DNA of 64,000 bases from the NCBI GenBank assembly GCA_009778065.1, contig WRKM01000011.1, forward strand, positions 1 through 64,000. Direction: 5' to 3'. Both the position numbers and the translations under genes were made by a program. The notes beneath the pieces are model-generated. The model was not told the DNA's origin and ran no database searches. It saw only the letters and a program-made list of their open reading frames with translations. Of the stretch, positions 16,148-23,861 are shown piece after piece. Each line of letters begins with the position of its first letter. The stretch's first letter is position 1. This stretch comes from Oscillospiraceae bacterium (GTDB lineage Bacteria; Bacillota; Clostridia; Oscillospirales; Ruminococcaceae).

Positions 16148-16684
16148 TTAAGTATTATAAAGCAAATAATAATGGCTTCTTCCGTTATAATCCTCTGCCT
16201 GAAAACCTAATTTCTTTAACGCGCTAACACGCTCAACGGCATTATTTACGGCTTTGGTAGCGATTCCTTCTACTTCAAATAAAGTGTAGAAATTCTCAAC
16301 GCACACACGGAACAATTCGCTAAGAAACACATCTTTTTCATAAATCGAAGCAATGTCAATCCGCAAAATACCTACTTCTGTCTTGTATTTACCAACCATA
16401 CCAAACATTTCAATTGTTCCCACGGCTCTATTTGTTGACTTGTCTATAATCGCAAATCGTATATATGCTTCTTGCTCATATTCCATCAACCAATATTTAA
16501 TACATTTCAACATCTCATCTGTGGTGTTGAATTTACAGTCTATTGGAAAGTTATCAATGTTAAAAAACTCCTGCGCTTTTGGGTCTGAGTAACAAGTAAG
16601 TAAATCATCTGCATCATTCTCGGACACAAGTCTTAAAACAAAGTTTTGTGTTTCATACGCGGGACAATTTTTATATGGATTCAT
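16148..16684 (-). CDS. GNAT family acetyltransferase (RimJ/RimL type)
   Basis: 178 residues. The RimL-like layout is seen: TQNFVLRLVSENDADDLLTC at the N-terminus, AIIDKSTNRAVGTIEMFG in the middle and ERVSALKKLGFQAEDY at the end. The acetyl-CoA loop is degenerate (DIASIYEKDVFLSEL in place of Q/R-x2-G-x-G/A), so activity is uncertain. Ribosome-binding site GAGGAG lies 8 bases before ATG 16684; the ASCH-like gene ends 40 bases upstream. Confidence 0.75.
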   Translation of the reverse strand: MNPYKNCPAYETQNFVLRLVSENDADDLLTCYSDPKAQEFFNIDNFPIDCKFNTTDEMLKCIKYWLMEYEQEAYIRFAIIDKSTNRAVGTIEMFGMVGKYKTEVGILRIDIASIYEKDVFLSELFRVCVENFYTLFEVEGIATKAVNNAVERVSALKKLGFQAEDYNGRSHYYLLYNT

Positions 16685-16723
16685 TCATATTTTCTCCTCT
16701 TTGGAAATTAACGCACGGCGGCT

Positions 16724-17074
16724 TTACGCAGTCTGTATACGGTGGGTTGCCCCATGTATCGCTTGTTCTAAATCCTCAAAAAGTTTAAACGCAATAAGCT
16801 CATAAGGCTCGCCAATCTTCTCAGAATACTGATAGATTTCTTCACGCTCTGCCGGAGTTAATTCGTTGTAAAAACAGTGTTCCGCAATTTTATTAAACCG
16901 CTGTACTTGAGTGACAATTATAGTTTGATTCCAAGGGGTGTTATATTTCACATTTTCTTTATATTTGCCGAGTTCTTTGAAAACTCTTGTCGTATAACAA
17001 AGTTTTCCTTGGTTCAAACGCTCAATAATCGAAGAATGTTCATTTTCCGGAAAAGTCATTATGCTTTGTTGCAT
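16724..17074 (-). CDS. ASCH/PUA-like RNA-binding domain protein
   Basis: 116 residues from ATG 17074 with GCGAGGA upstream (an earlier in-frame start at 17119 lacks such a site). NQGKLCYTTRVFKELGKY, NTPWNQTIIVTQVQRF and the basic/acidic C-terminus follow the pattern of small ASCH-like beta-barrel proteins. These are presumed to bind RNA or modified nucleosides. The assignment rests on pattern only. Confidence 0.5.
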   Translation of the reverse strand: MQQSIMTFPENEHSSIIERLNQGKLCYTTRVFKELGKYKENVKYNTPWNQTIIVTQVQRFNKIAEHCFYNELTPAEREEIYQYSEKIGEPYELIAFKLFEDLEQAIHGATHRIQTA

Positions 17075-17107
17075 TTTTGTTCCTCGCTTTTTATGTATAA
17101 AATAAAT

Positions 17108-17151
17108 TTTACCTACCACCCGCGAAAGTCGGTTGATGTGTCTGATGCTTA
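17108..17151 (-). repeat. Recurring intergenic element, copy before the ASCH-like gene
   Basis: The plus strand core CCCGCGAAAGTCGGTT (17119-17134), followed by GATGTGTCTGATGCTTA, matches 15152-15184 at nearly every position. On the reading side AAATTTATTTTATA and the ribosome-binding site follow. Confidence 0.6.
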
Positions 17152-17163
17152 TTTTGCAATATT

Positions 17164-17748
17164 TTACCCCTTGCTGTTTATTGTAGGTTTCAAATTTTGA
17201 TTAAGCATATCAACTATTTTTTCAAAATCTTTTTGCCGAGTATCTTCCTTTTTAAATGACAAATGTCTTCTCACATATGCAACCTTAGCGGAACGTGGCA
17301 TTTTTATGAAATTTTCATATGCAAGCGGTAAGACGGATAGCTTGTCCGAGAAAGACGCTATTTGCTCATCGGTAATTGTGCCGGAGGGCGAAGCGTCCCA
17401 CATACCGTTTCTCTTGGCGATTAGGACAGCTTTTCCACCCAATTCGGTCATCATATTTTTCTCTCGAAGCGTTTCTACTATCTTTTTATTCTTATCAGAC
17501 CACGGGCTTTTTTCTCGGCGGCAAGCAAAATATTTGCGATATTTGGTATCGTCAATACTTTTCATTTGTCCGTCTACCCACCCGAAGCACAACGCTTCTT
17601 CCAAAGCATCGTTTGCGGATAAAGTAACAACCTTTTTCGTTTTCCCGAATATAAGCCATACGCCATCGCTTTTTGTTGCATTTTCTTGAAGCCATATGCG
17701 AAAGTCATCACGCGACGAAAACAATAATTCAGGTATATCTGTCCTCAT
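17164..17748 (-). CDS. YdeI/OmpD-associated family protein
   Basis: 194 residues from ATG 17748 (GAGAGG eight bases upstream). The family signature is clear: FRIWLQENATKSDGVWLIF, DALEEALCFGWVDGQMKS, YFACRREKSPWSDKN and the C-terminal helices MPRSAKVAYVRRHLSF. Members are linked to bacteriocin tolerance or stress in some species, but no biochemical activity is established. It is preceded by the recurring element GGGTTGAG-AAATTTATATAA. Confidence 0.8.
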   Translation of the reverse strand: MRTDIPELLFSSRDDFRIWLQENATKSDGVWLIFGKTKKVVTLSANDALEEALCFGWVDGQMKSIDDTKYRKYFACRREKSPWSDKNKKIVETLREKNMMTELGGKAVLIAKRNGMWDASPSGTITDEQIASFSDKLSVLPLAYENFIKMPRSAKVAYVRRHLSFKKEDTRQKDFEKIVDMLNQNLKPTINSKG

Positions 17749-17881
17749 ACTAAAAATCCTCTCATTATATAAATTTCTCAACCCAAACCCCGAATAACCG
17801 CTTGAGCGTTGTGCAATGCACGATAATGTCACTACCCAATTATAACCCATAATCCGCAAAAAGTCAAGCACAAAATTCATA

Positions 17882-17911
17882 AAAAAGCTCCCTACCAAAA
17901 GGGAGCTTTTT
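17882..17911. terminator. Rho-independent terminator after the HxlR regulator
   Basis: An 11-bp stem (AAAAAGCTCCC / GGGAGCTTTTT) has an 8-base loop and works in both directions. It ends the leftward HxlR gene and separates it from the YdeI-like gene. Confidence 0.75.
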
Positions 17912-17944
17912 AATACACAAAACCCAAAATTCAAGATTAGGAAA

Positions 17945-18379
17945 TTACAGCAACACTATTTCCTCACCCGCTTCAATGATTAACCTGTTAGGTGCTTCAA
18001 AACTTTCTGCAACATCCCTGTCGAACGGCGTGTTTAAGTCTTTCGTATGATATGGTATATTGTGTTTAGCCATATACTCAATACCGACTTCCTGCATGAT
18101 GTTTACCGCCCTGCTTACCTTTTTTCCGCGTTCCGTCAAAAAATATTCCACGCGAAGCGGATATCCGGGAAAATTGACTCTATCGACCATCCCGATGCTT
18201 TGAAGCTCGTTAAGATGTTGAACCAGCATTTTTTCGGAAACACCCACAATATCGCGCCGTAATTTAGATAGGGATGTATTACCGAATTGCAGTTGATATA
18301 CGATAATTGTTTTCCATTTACCTCTAATCATATCATGGACAAGCTCTAAAGGGCAGATATATGTGTCCCGAATTTTCAT
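17945..18379 (-). CDS. HxlR-family transcriptional regulator
   Basis: 144 residues from ATG 18379 (AAGGTGG seven bases upstream; an ATG at 18394 is also in frame). The winged-helix HxlR signature is present: CPLELVHDMIRGKWKTIIVY with the N-terminal Cys, LSKLRRDIVGVSEKMLVQHL as recognition helix, and YPLRVEYFLTERGKKV as wing. Target unknown. The inverted repeat AGAGTTA...TAACTCT just upstream (18398-18430) may be its own operator. Confidence 0.85.
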   Translation of the reverse strand: MKIRDTYICPLELVHDMIRGKWKTIIVYQLQFGNTSLSKLRRDIVGVSEKMLVQHLNELQSIGMVDRVNFPGYPLRVEYFLTERGKKVSRAVNIMQEVGIEYMAKHNIPYHTKDLNTPFDRDVAESFEAPNRLIIEAGEEIVLL

Positions 18380-18397
18380 TTTACCACCTTGCATAAT

Positions 18398-18430
18398 AGA
18401 GTTATCACATTTTTTTGGGGGGGTAACTCT
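18398..18430. promoter_or_regulatory. Inverted repeat upstream of the HxlR gene, possible autoregulatory operator
   Basis: AGAGTTA (18398-18404) and TAACTCT (18424-18430) enclose a T7-G7 tract. It lies 19 bases before the HxlR start codon. The T7G7 tract would be prone to slippage. Confidence 0.4.
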
Positions 18431-18584
18431 ATTTTTTTCCTTTCATAAAATTTTAGTTAGAACAGCGAGATTAACTACCCGTCTGTTATAATAGAAGCGG
18501 CGTTGCAGATTTGGATATTCACCATACGGCTCGGCTATTCTGTGGAAACGGAGACTCAAACCGCAAAAGCACCTTCTGTTAAAA

Positions 18585-18613
18585 AGTATAGCATGTTCGT
18601 AAACGACTGTCAA
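18585..18613 (-). promoter_or_regulatory. Leftward promoter in the 18.4-18.9 kb gap
   Basis: Minus strand TTGACA (18608-18613), 17-base spacer, TATACT (18585-18590). It would give HxlR a leader of about 200 bases. The leader (18400-18580) has no ORF longer than about 16 codons and no riboswitch class I recognise. Confidence 0.55.
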
Positions 18614-18695
18614 TTACTTACTTTTTTGTAAGTATAATCACTTATATCGCTCATAAACAATATTTATTAAAAAGCATAATGTACTCATAGATTCA

Positions 18696-18836
18696 TCAGC
18701 GATTTCTAAAAATCCCGATATTCCCCGGTACACGCAAATATTGCGTTTCAGAATTTTCGGTCACCACAATGTCCTGTTTTAAATTTTTGCCGTCTGTTTT
18801 AAATTTTACTTTCGTTTGAATTTTAGTTTTGCAATA
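18696..18836 (-). pseudogene. C-terminal gene remnant
   Basis: Minus strand codons from about 18836 to the TGA at 18696-18698 read a coherent protein end (KIQTKVKFKTDG, DIVVTENSETQYLRVPGN) with no start codon and a stop immediately upstream. It looks like the tail of a lost gene. The family is not recognised. Confidence 0.3.
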
Positions 18837-18841
18837 TTAAA

Positions 18842-18868
18842 AACAGCCCCTTTAAAAAGGCTGTCTTT
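18842..18868. terminator. Terminator after the 18.9-19.6 kb gene pair
   Basis: Stem ACAGCC (18843-18848) / GGCTGT (18859-18864) has T-rich flanks on both sides. It ends the leftward two-gene unit. Confidence 0.65.
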
Positions 18869-18894
18869 ATTTAATTTTATTGTTTTAAATACGA

Positions 18895-19131
18895 TTAGTA
18901 CCAAGCTTGAATCGCATTAATAGGCAAAACATCGCGACTTATATATTCCTTAATTTTTTTCCCCGCGTTATGCCCATATCGCCCGAATTCGTCTCCGGAA
19001 GCTCGAAAAACCACTGTTGCCGCTTGTTTTTCAATGTTATATTCTACCTCTCCGGGTTCACCTTTTCCTTCCGGAAGATACAGATATATAACACGCTTGT
19101 TTCCAAATTCCTTTAGAGTAAGCTCGTTCAA
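18895..19131 (-). CDS. Small protein, possible immunity/antitoxin partner
   Basis: 78 residues. An all-beta N-terminal half (KRVIYLYLPEGKGEPGEVEY, KQAATVVFRAS) is followed by a helix (HNAGKKIKEYISR) and ends IQAWY. The start codon overlaps the stop of the preceding gene (19128-19131), so the pair is translationally coupled. No function is recognised; partner role is inference from pairing. Confidence 0.6.
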   Translation of the reverse strand: MNELTLKEFGNKRVIYLYLPEGKGEPGEVEYNIEKQAATVVFRASGDEFGRYGHNAGKKIKEYISRDVLPINAIQAWY

Positions 19132-19559
19132 TTTAAACCCTCCTTCCTATCCAATTCATTGCAATATTCTTGATAATTATATTTTTCGTTAACTATTGTA
19201 TGCGCCTCTTTATATGACAAATTTTGTTCTGTCATAAGTTTGTTCTCCATAAGTTCATGGCGAAGCATGATTAAATCCATTTCCCTGATGTCTTTACCGT
19301 CAATTAATCGTTGCCATGATACCGCCATATCATAGTTTGGGTCAAACGTCTGGGGTATATCACCATCAAGCTCGTATGTGTTTAAAAACACATGCCTTTT
19401 AATTTTATGGATGTCTTCCACCGAAAGCCCTGTGTTTTTAGCAATAGCCTCAATATCTGATGTCCTTTTACGTATCGCCTCATAAAACCGCTCTGCGTGT
19501 TCATCCATTCGCGCAATATCTTTCCGCGGTATCGCCCCGCTCGCTCCTGTTATCTTCAT
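19128..19559 (-). CDS. Phage-head/polymorphic-toxin C-terminal-like protein
   Basis: 143 residues from ATG 19559 (AGGCGG upstream). The sequence AERFYEAIRKRTSDIEAIAK, GLSVEDIHKIKRHVF, FDPNYDMAVSWQRLIDG and MLRHELMENKLM resembles a module I recall at the C-terminus of phage head-morphogenesis and polymorphic-toxin proteins. Conserved His and Glu residues (LRHELME) may be catalytic. It exists here as a free-standing protein followed by a small coupled gene, a toxin/immunity-like arrangement. No experimental role is known to me. Confidence 0.5.
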   Translation of the reverse strand: MKITGASGAIPRKDIARMDEHAERFYEAIRKRTSDIEAIAKNTGLSVEDIHKIKRHVFLNTYELDGDIPQTFDPNYDMAVSWQRLIDGKDIREMDLIMLRHELMENKLMTEQNLSYKEAHTIVNEKYNYQEYCNELDRKEGLN

Positions 19560-19750
19560 TTTGTCACCGCCTGCTTTTATTATAGCACTATTTTTCACTT
19601 TTGTCAATGCCTTTTTCCAAGTTTTAAACCCGCGGGTTGACATTGCTGTGATTATGTGGTACAATGGTCGGTAGCAATCCTCTTCGTGCTTGATGTGAGG
19701 GTAAGTGTGAGGAAAGAAATTTATTCTATGGAGGCTAAAAAAGGTCGAAC

Positions 19751-19804
19751 AGCTTTTAAAGCTGATGACTTCTGCAATTTATATGCGGAAGTGTCGGCTT
19801 TTTT
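19751..19804 (+). promoter_or_regulatory. Attenuator-like hairpins in the leader of the sigma-factor operon
   Basis: GCTGATGACTTCTGCA (19761-19776) pairs with TGCGGAAGTGTCGGC (19784-19798), and TTTTTT follows at 19799-19804: a strong terminator 100 bases before the sigma gene. The palindrome AGCTTTTAAAGCT (19751-19763) overlaps its 5' arm and could act as an antiterminator. Confidence 0.55.
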
Positions 19805-19905
19805 ACTTCCGTACAAAAGGATGTCTATGTTACTAACGAGAATTATTTTTTCAAAGTCACCAACGTTTAAGTCTTGTCGATTGTATTATTAGTGAAAGGG
19901 GGTTG

Positions 19906-20409
19906 ATGATGTTGGCAGACTCTTTGTTGCGTACGGACAAAGAGATTGCGGAAATATATGAGCGTCACAAAGACATGATTTACCGAATATGCTTCGCATA
20001 CATGAAAAATGTCATGGATACAGAAGATGTCATTCAAGATACTTTTGTCAGTTTGATAAAGACAGGGACAGCTTTTGAGAACGCGGAGCATGAAAAGGCG
20101 TGGATAATCCGAACAGCAACGAATCTATGTAAAAACGCATTGCGCCACTGGTGGCGCAAGCGGGAGAATTTGGACGACTACGAAGCCTTGCAAGTAAGTA
20201 AAGTCTTTGAGATTGATGATACATTCAATGCAGTAATGGAATTACCTGATAAGTATAAAACCGTGGTATATCTTTACTACTACGAGGGCTATGACAGCGT
20301 TGAAATATCTCAATTCCTTCAAAAGCCGCAATCAACAATTCGCTATTATCTTTCACAGGCACGTAAAATACTCCGCGATATAATTGGAGGTGATTTTAGT
20401 GGAGAATAG
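19906..20409 (+). CDS. ECF-type RNA polymerase sigma factor
   Basis: 167 residues from ATG 19906 (an ATG at 19909 is equally possible) after AAAGGGGG. The sigma-2 region is IYERHKDMIYRICFAYMKN with DTEDVIQDTFVSLIK, and the sigma-4 region is LPDKYKTVVYLYYYEGYDSV with STIRYYLSQARKILR. It directs RNA polymerase to alternative promoters in response to envelope or environmental signals. Its stop overlaps the start of the membrane-anchored partner at 20399, the usual sigma/anti-sigma layout. Confidence 0.9.
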   Translation: MMLADSLLRTDKEIAEIYERHKDMIYRICFAYMKNVMDTEDVIQDTFVSLIKTGTAFENAEHEKAWIIRTATNLCKNALRHWWRKRENLDDYEALQVSKVFEIDDTFNAVMELPDKYKTVVYLYYYEGYDSVEISQFLQKPQSTIRYYLSQARKILRDIIGGDFSGE

Positions 20410-21574
20410 GAAAATAAAAGACTCGTGGAGCAAGATTAAACCTGACAATACCGCACATGAACGAATACTGAATAATATTCTCGAACGGAATTATTCCGGC
20501 AAAACCAAGAAAGGAAAGGTATACAATATGGCTATCATACCAATGAGGATTCTCGCACCTATCGCAGCTTGTTTTATCATCGCACTTGCGATATACATCC
20601 CAACGCTTCTAAACAATGGCGAAGGTTCCTCTTTGCACAATCCAATTAGTAATGGCGAAGGTTCAATAGCAACTATTGAACCCCCATCTACAGTAAACAA
20701 TCCCTCTGACACAGATGACGCAGATACCATAATCCCCGGATTACCATGCGAAGATATTCCGGAGCCATTAACCGTAATCAATATAAACGAGTTGTCGGAG
20801 ATAACTTCCGCGAGGCTTGCTATAGACCTTAGACCGGAAGATTTCGTGCCTATGAACAAAAATGAGATTATCGACTTCTACGGCTTCGATTTTTTCCCGT
20901 CAACAATACCGGCAGATATGAAGATTGTTGAAGAAGGCACATATGGAATTTACAAGAGAGATGAAGGAACCGGAGAGGTTTATTACAGCGTGAATATGGC
21001 ATGGTATGTCGATGATAACATCGACAGACAATTACAGGTTAATATTGACAAGGGAAATTTGCCGCACTCTTGCTTTGCGTACCTTGGCATAGAGTATGAA
21101 AACTCCGTGATTAACGGCACGGAGTTACTGATAGGGCGTAGTGTTAACCATTCCGGTACGGAGATATTTGTCGCTGAAATGATGTATGCGGGCAATGGAA
21201 TTCGGATTGAATCCGGTTATCTCACACAAGCGGAATTTGTTGATGCTGTAACCTCGCTCATCCAAGGCTTGGACGAGACCGCGCAAACTACCGGAAACAA
21301 AAAAGATGACAAAAACGCCGAGGTAATAAATCCCGTATATCAGGATGAACAGATTTCAAAAGTAACGTCTGAACAAGTCAGGAGAGTTACTGACGACATG
21401 AAATTCGGCGATATTATAGCTTTTCTTGGTGAGACTGCTAACATCGGTTTCGGTAGCCCTATTCTGCAATACGAGGTTGACGGGGATTATCTGTTGAACA
21501 TCGCGTTTGTCTCACTCGAAACACCGTGCGGATATTCCGGCGAAGAACTATTGGCACAGTTAATTCAAAAATAG
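20399..21574 (+). CDS. Probable membrane-anchored anti-sigma factor
   Basis: 391 residues from GTG 20399 (GGAGGTG seven bases upstream). A cytoplasmic N-terminus of about 45 residues (ENRKIKDSWSKIKPD) is followed by one membrane helix (ILAPIAACFIIALAIYIPTL). A Ser/Thr/Pro-rich linker then leads to a large external domain of about 280 residues. In the family the N-terminus sequesters the sigma factor and the outer domain senses the signal. No zinc (HxxxCxxC) motif is visible. The gene ends 21 bases before a hairpin terminator. Confidence 0.75.
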   Translation: MENRKIKDSWSKIKPDNTAHERILNNILERNYSGKTKKGKVYNMAIIPMRILAPIAACFIIALAIYIPTLLNNGEGSSLHNPISNGEGSIATIEPPSTVNNPSDTDDADTIIPGLPCEDIPEPLTVININELSEITSARLAIDLRPEDFVPMNKNEIIDFYGFDFFPSTIPADMKIVEEGTYGIYKRDEGTGEVYYSVNMAWYVDDNIDRQLQVNIDKGNLPHSCFAYLGIEYENSVINGTELLIGRSVNHSGTEIFVAEMMYAGNGIRIESGYLTQAEFVDAVTSLIQGLDETAQTTGNKKDDKNAEVINPVYQDEQISKVTSEQVRRVTDDMKFGDIIAFLGETANIGFGSPILQYEVDGDYLLNIAFVSLETPCGYSGEELLAQLIQK

Positions 21575-21595
21575 TTGCAAAAACCAAAATGGCTT

Positions 21596-21630
21596 AAACG
21601 TGGATACTTCATTAAGAGGTACCCACGTTT
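21596..21630 (+). terminator. Terminator of the sigma/anti-sigma operon
   Basis: AAACGTGG (21596-21603) pairs with CCACGTTT (21623-21630); a partly paired loop lies between. The T-tail is short. Confidence 0.6.
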
Positions 21631-21661
21631 CGCTGTCATTGGTTCACCGCCATCAGCAAGT

Positions 21662-21691
21662 TAAATCCACGCCTCACGCACAGGGGGCGAC
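21662..21691. CRISPR. Isolated CRISPR-type repeat (type I-C-like)
   Basis: AAATCCACGCCTCACGCACA plus GGGGGCGAC matches the repeats at 23862 and 23932 over about 28 bases in the same orientation. No second repeat follows within 100 bases, so there is no array here. It lies just past the end of the AbiE operon. Confidence 0.7.
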
Positions 21692-21780
21692 GCCCCTATG
21701 TACTGCTGTGTGTTAATGTAAAGGTGTTATCTAAGCCTATATCGGACAGCATTTTCAAGTATACATCTACGTTTCCGTCT

Positions 21781-22044
21781 TTAGCTGAACATCGAGATTA
21801 AAATCTCAATCAACACAGCCGCCTCGTTCTCGAAAAAATAAATCGCGGCGTATTCGCGGTTGTCTTTCGCGTAGGTGCGGGTGTACTTCATAATTTTCAG
21901 CCGCAATTTCTCGGCGTTTTGGCTGAAGTGGTTTTCGCCGATGTGCTTACCCGTGCCGGCGAATTGCGACAACGTCCATATGAGAGTGTTGAAGAGTCGG
22001 CGGTTTAGGGTTATGGCAACGGGCGGGGTTTGTCTTTTGGGCAT
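21781..22044 (-). CDS. Small protein of the AbiE operon, unknown
   Basis: 87 residues: basic N-terminus (MPKRQTPPVAITLNRR), then a helical body. It begins 12 bases after the AbiEii-like gene and is probably the third gene of that operon. No family is recognised. Confidence 0.45.
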   Translation of the reverse strand: MPKRQTPPVAITLNRRLFNTLIWTLSQFAGTGKHIGENHFSQNAEKLRLKIMKYTRTYAKDNREYAAIYFFENEAAVLIEILISMFS

Positions 22045-22056
22045 GATGAACTATCA

Positions 22057-23019
22057 TTAATTTTTCAAAGCTTCATGAATACTCGCAAGTGTCTCGTTCA
22101 AAACTTTTACCGATATTTCGTACTTGTCCTGCAAAACATATTTCGCCTGCATGGAATCAAATGCGCTATATGCTTCCTTTGGAAGCGGCAATTTGAAAAT
22201 ATCAAAGTCAGCGATTTGTACATCGGGCGAAACGCCGCCGACTCTAACCTGCTCTTCTCGCCGACGAATTATTTCCATTCGTGCGAGTTCGGATTTGTCC
22301 GTCAAGAAATTATGTATGCGCGCTTCCTTGAACAACACCGCGATGTCATACAAGTGCTTCGCAAGTTCGACGGGGCGAGACAGCGCGGGAGTGTTTAAGT
22401 CGCCCAAATACTTTTGAGCCGCGAACAGCTTGTCAATAAACGCCCGCTCAAGAGTTATAGTCGCCACATTGAACGGCGCGACATCATAACGACTTTCCAA
22501 AATTGCTCGTTGATCGGCAGTCGCCAACTTATAAATGAGTGGTTGAATTTCGCAGTCTTCAATCGGCTCGCTCTCGGTGAACGAAGTCGCCTCGACTTGA
22601 ATTTCACCGGCTCTGCGGAGCGGATTGACATCATAGCTTACCGCCGATTCGTATTTGTAGAACGCAGTCACCGAGCCTTTGCGCTTATCGGTCATGTCGC
22701 ACGCCAATTGCAAGCCTTCCGTAGAGTAACCCTCGGCGGATTCTTCAAGTTTGTGCTTGTTCTTTTTATTGGACAGAGTTTCATCATCTCGAACGGTCAA
22801 GTCAATGTCCTCCGAAAACCGCCGCATATCTGCGAGCTTCTTATATATCGCTGTCCCGCCTTTGAAGTAGGCTTTCAACTCGTCCTGCCTTTGTGAAAGT
22901 TGTTCAAGAACAACGCAGACAAAATAATCTTTTTCAAGAATGTCGGCATCAATGTTTGAAGTTTCCCTAATGTTACTTAAAAGCCCCGCAAAGTTTTCCT
23001 TATCTAAATGTAGTTTCAT
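22057..23019 (-). CDS. AbiEii-type nucleotidyltransferase toxin
   Basis: 320 residues from ATG 23019 (a TTG at 23025 is an alternative). The DNA-polymerase-beta-type nucleotidyltransferase core is visible: YFKGGTAIYKKL (residues about 50-61), RRFSEDIDLTV (DxD metal pair), and a later KLFAAQKY helix. AbiEii proteins are toxins of type IV/abortive-infection pairs that block growth, by nucleotidyl transfer to tRNA in studied relatives. It follows the AbiEi-like gene by two bases, so the two are co-translated. Confidence 0.8.
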   Translation of the reverse strand: MKLHLDKENFAGLLSNIRETSNIDADILEKDYFVCVVLEQLSQRQDELKAYFKGGTAIYKKLADMRRFSEDIDLTVRDDETLSNKKNKHKLEESAEGYSTEGLQLACDMTDKRKGSVTAFYKYESAVSYDVNPLRRAGEIQVEATSFTESEPIEDCEIQPLIYKLATADQRAILESRYDVAPFNVATITLERAFIDKLFAAQKYLGDLNTPALSRPVELAKHLYDIAVLFKEARIHNFLTDKSELARMEIIRRREEQVRVGGVSPDVQIADFDIFKLPLPKEAYSAFDSMQAKYVLQDKYEISVKVLNETLASIHEALKN

Positions 23020-23021
23020 AA

Positions 23022-23654
23022 TCAATTCCCCAAGACACAGCGCGCCATCTTCTTCAGATTCCGCTGTCCCATTTTCCTTTCCAATCCTGTTTTATACAAA
23101 GTAGCGAAGTCTAGCTGATTGTCATTGAAGAAAGCCTTCATTCTTTTGCCGAGCAGTTCACTCTCGACTTCAATGTTTTCTTTGTTTTCGATGACGTCGA
23201 TAATCTGCTGATACAAATAATTTTCATTATTCACGGGCAATTTCGCTCGTTGTATTACCGCGCCGTATTTGACGGTTTTGTTTTTGCTTAAGTGTTCGTT
23301 CGTCACGATTTCGGTTCTGCGCGGCACCAAAGTAGTCAGTCCTATGTGGTTAAACAAGCGCGCGCCGGTGACGTAGCCCTTTATTCTGCCGTCGCCATCT
23401 TGGAGGTACTTGTGCCGCAGAACAACATCGCTCCCGAGCGTAGATGTCCCCCAAATTGTCTTTTCGGGCTTGTAATAAATCCCGCGCTCATAGCGGGCGA
23501 TAAGTCCATCGCTCTCCAACCGCGACAATATCAGCTTTGCATTGTTGCCGACAAAACCCTTGGAGGCGACTTTCGCCTTGACCTCATCTACGAAGATGGG
23601 CGTGTTGGCGTTTATTGAGTTTATATAATTTCTGACGGCTTGGGTTCCGGTCAT
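23022..23654 (-). CDS. AbiEi-type antitoxin/regulator
   Basis: 210 residues; ribosome-binding site GGAGGTGG. The N-terminal winged helix (FVDEVKAKVASKGFVGNNAK, LILSRLESDGLIARYERGIY) is followed by the AbiEi core (YVTGARLFNHIGLTTLVPRR, TVKYGAVIQRAKLPV). In this family the protein represses the operon and counters the AbiEii toxin. It is the first gene of the leftward abi operon. Confidence 0.8.
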   Translation of the reverse strand: MTGTQAVRNYINSINANTPIFVDEVKAKVASKGFVGNNAKLILSRLESDGLIARYERGIYYKPEKTIWGTSTLGSDVVLRHKYLQDGDGRIKGYVTGARLFNHIGLTTLVPRRTEIVTNEHLSKNKTVKYGAVIQRAKLPVNNENYLYQQIIDVIENKENIEVESELLGKRMKAFFNDNQLDFATLYKTGLERKMGQRNLKKMARCVLGN

Positions 23655-23751
23655 GCGACCACCTCCTTGATACTATTATTACAAATTATATGTCGAAAAT
23701 TCCTTTTATAGTATCATTATAGCATATGATTTTTTGCTTGTCAATAACAAA

Positions 23752-23781
23752 AAGCCTCGAAAAATAAAATTTTCGAGGCTT
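23752..23781 (-). terminator. Terminator facing left, between CRISPR repeats and the abi operon
   Basis: A 12-bp stem (AAGCCTCGAAAA / TTTTCGAGGCTT) has a 6-base loop. On the minus strand it is followed by TTTTT, so it stops transcription entering from the CRISPR-repeat side. Confidence 0.65.
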
Positions 23782-23861
23782 ATACAGGATTATTTCACCC
23801 TCAAAACCAACCTTTCTATCAATCCTCCCCCATATGTACGGTGCTATCGGATATTTCAATA

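Noticed and set aside
14194-17830. Classical integron with attC sites
   Set aside because: The recurring element lacks the GTTRRRY core and RYYYAAC partner at proper spacing, and no integron integrase is in the window; kept only as cassette-like.
18440-18600. Riboswitch upstream of the HxlR gene
   Set aside because: A leader of about 200 bases exists, but I could not match it to any riboswitch consensus (cobalamin, SAM, FMN, MoCo, ZTP).
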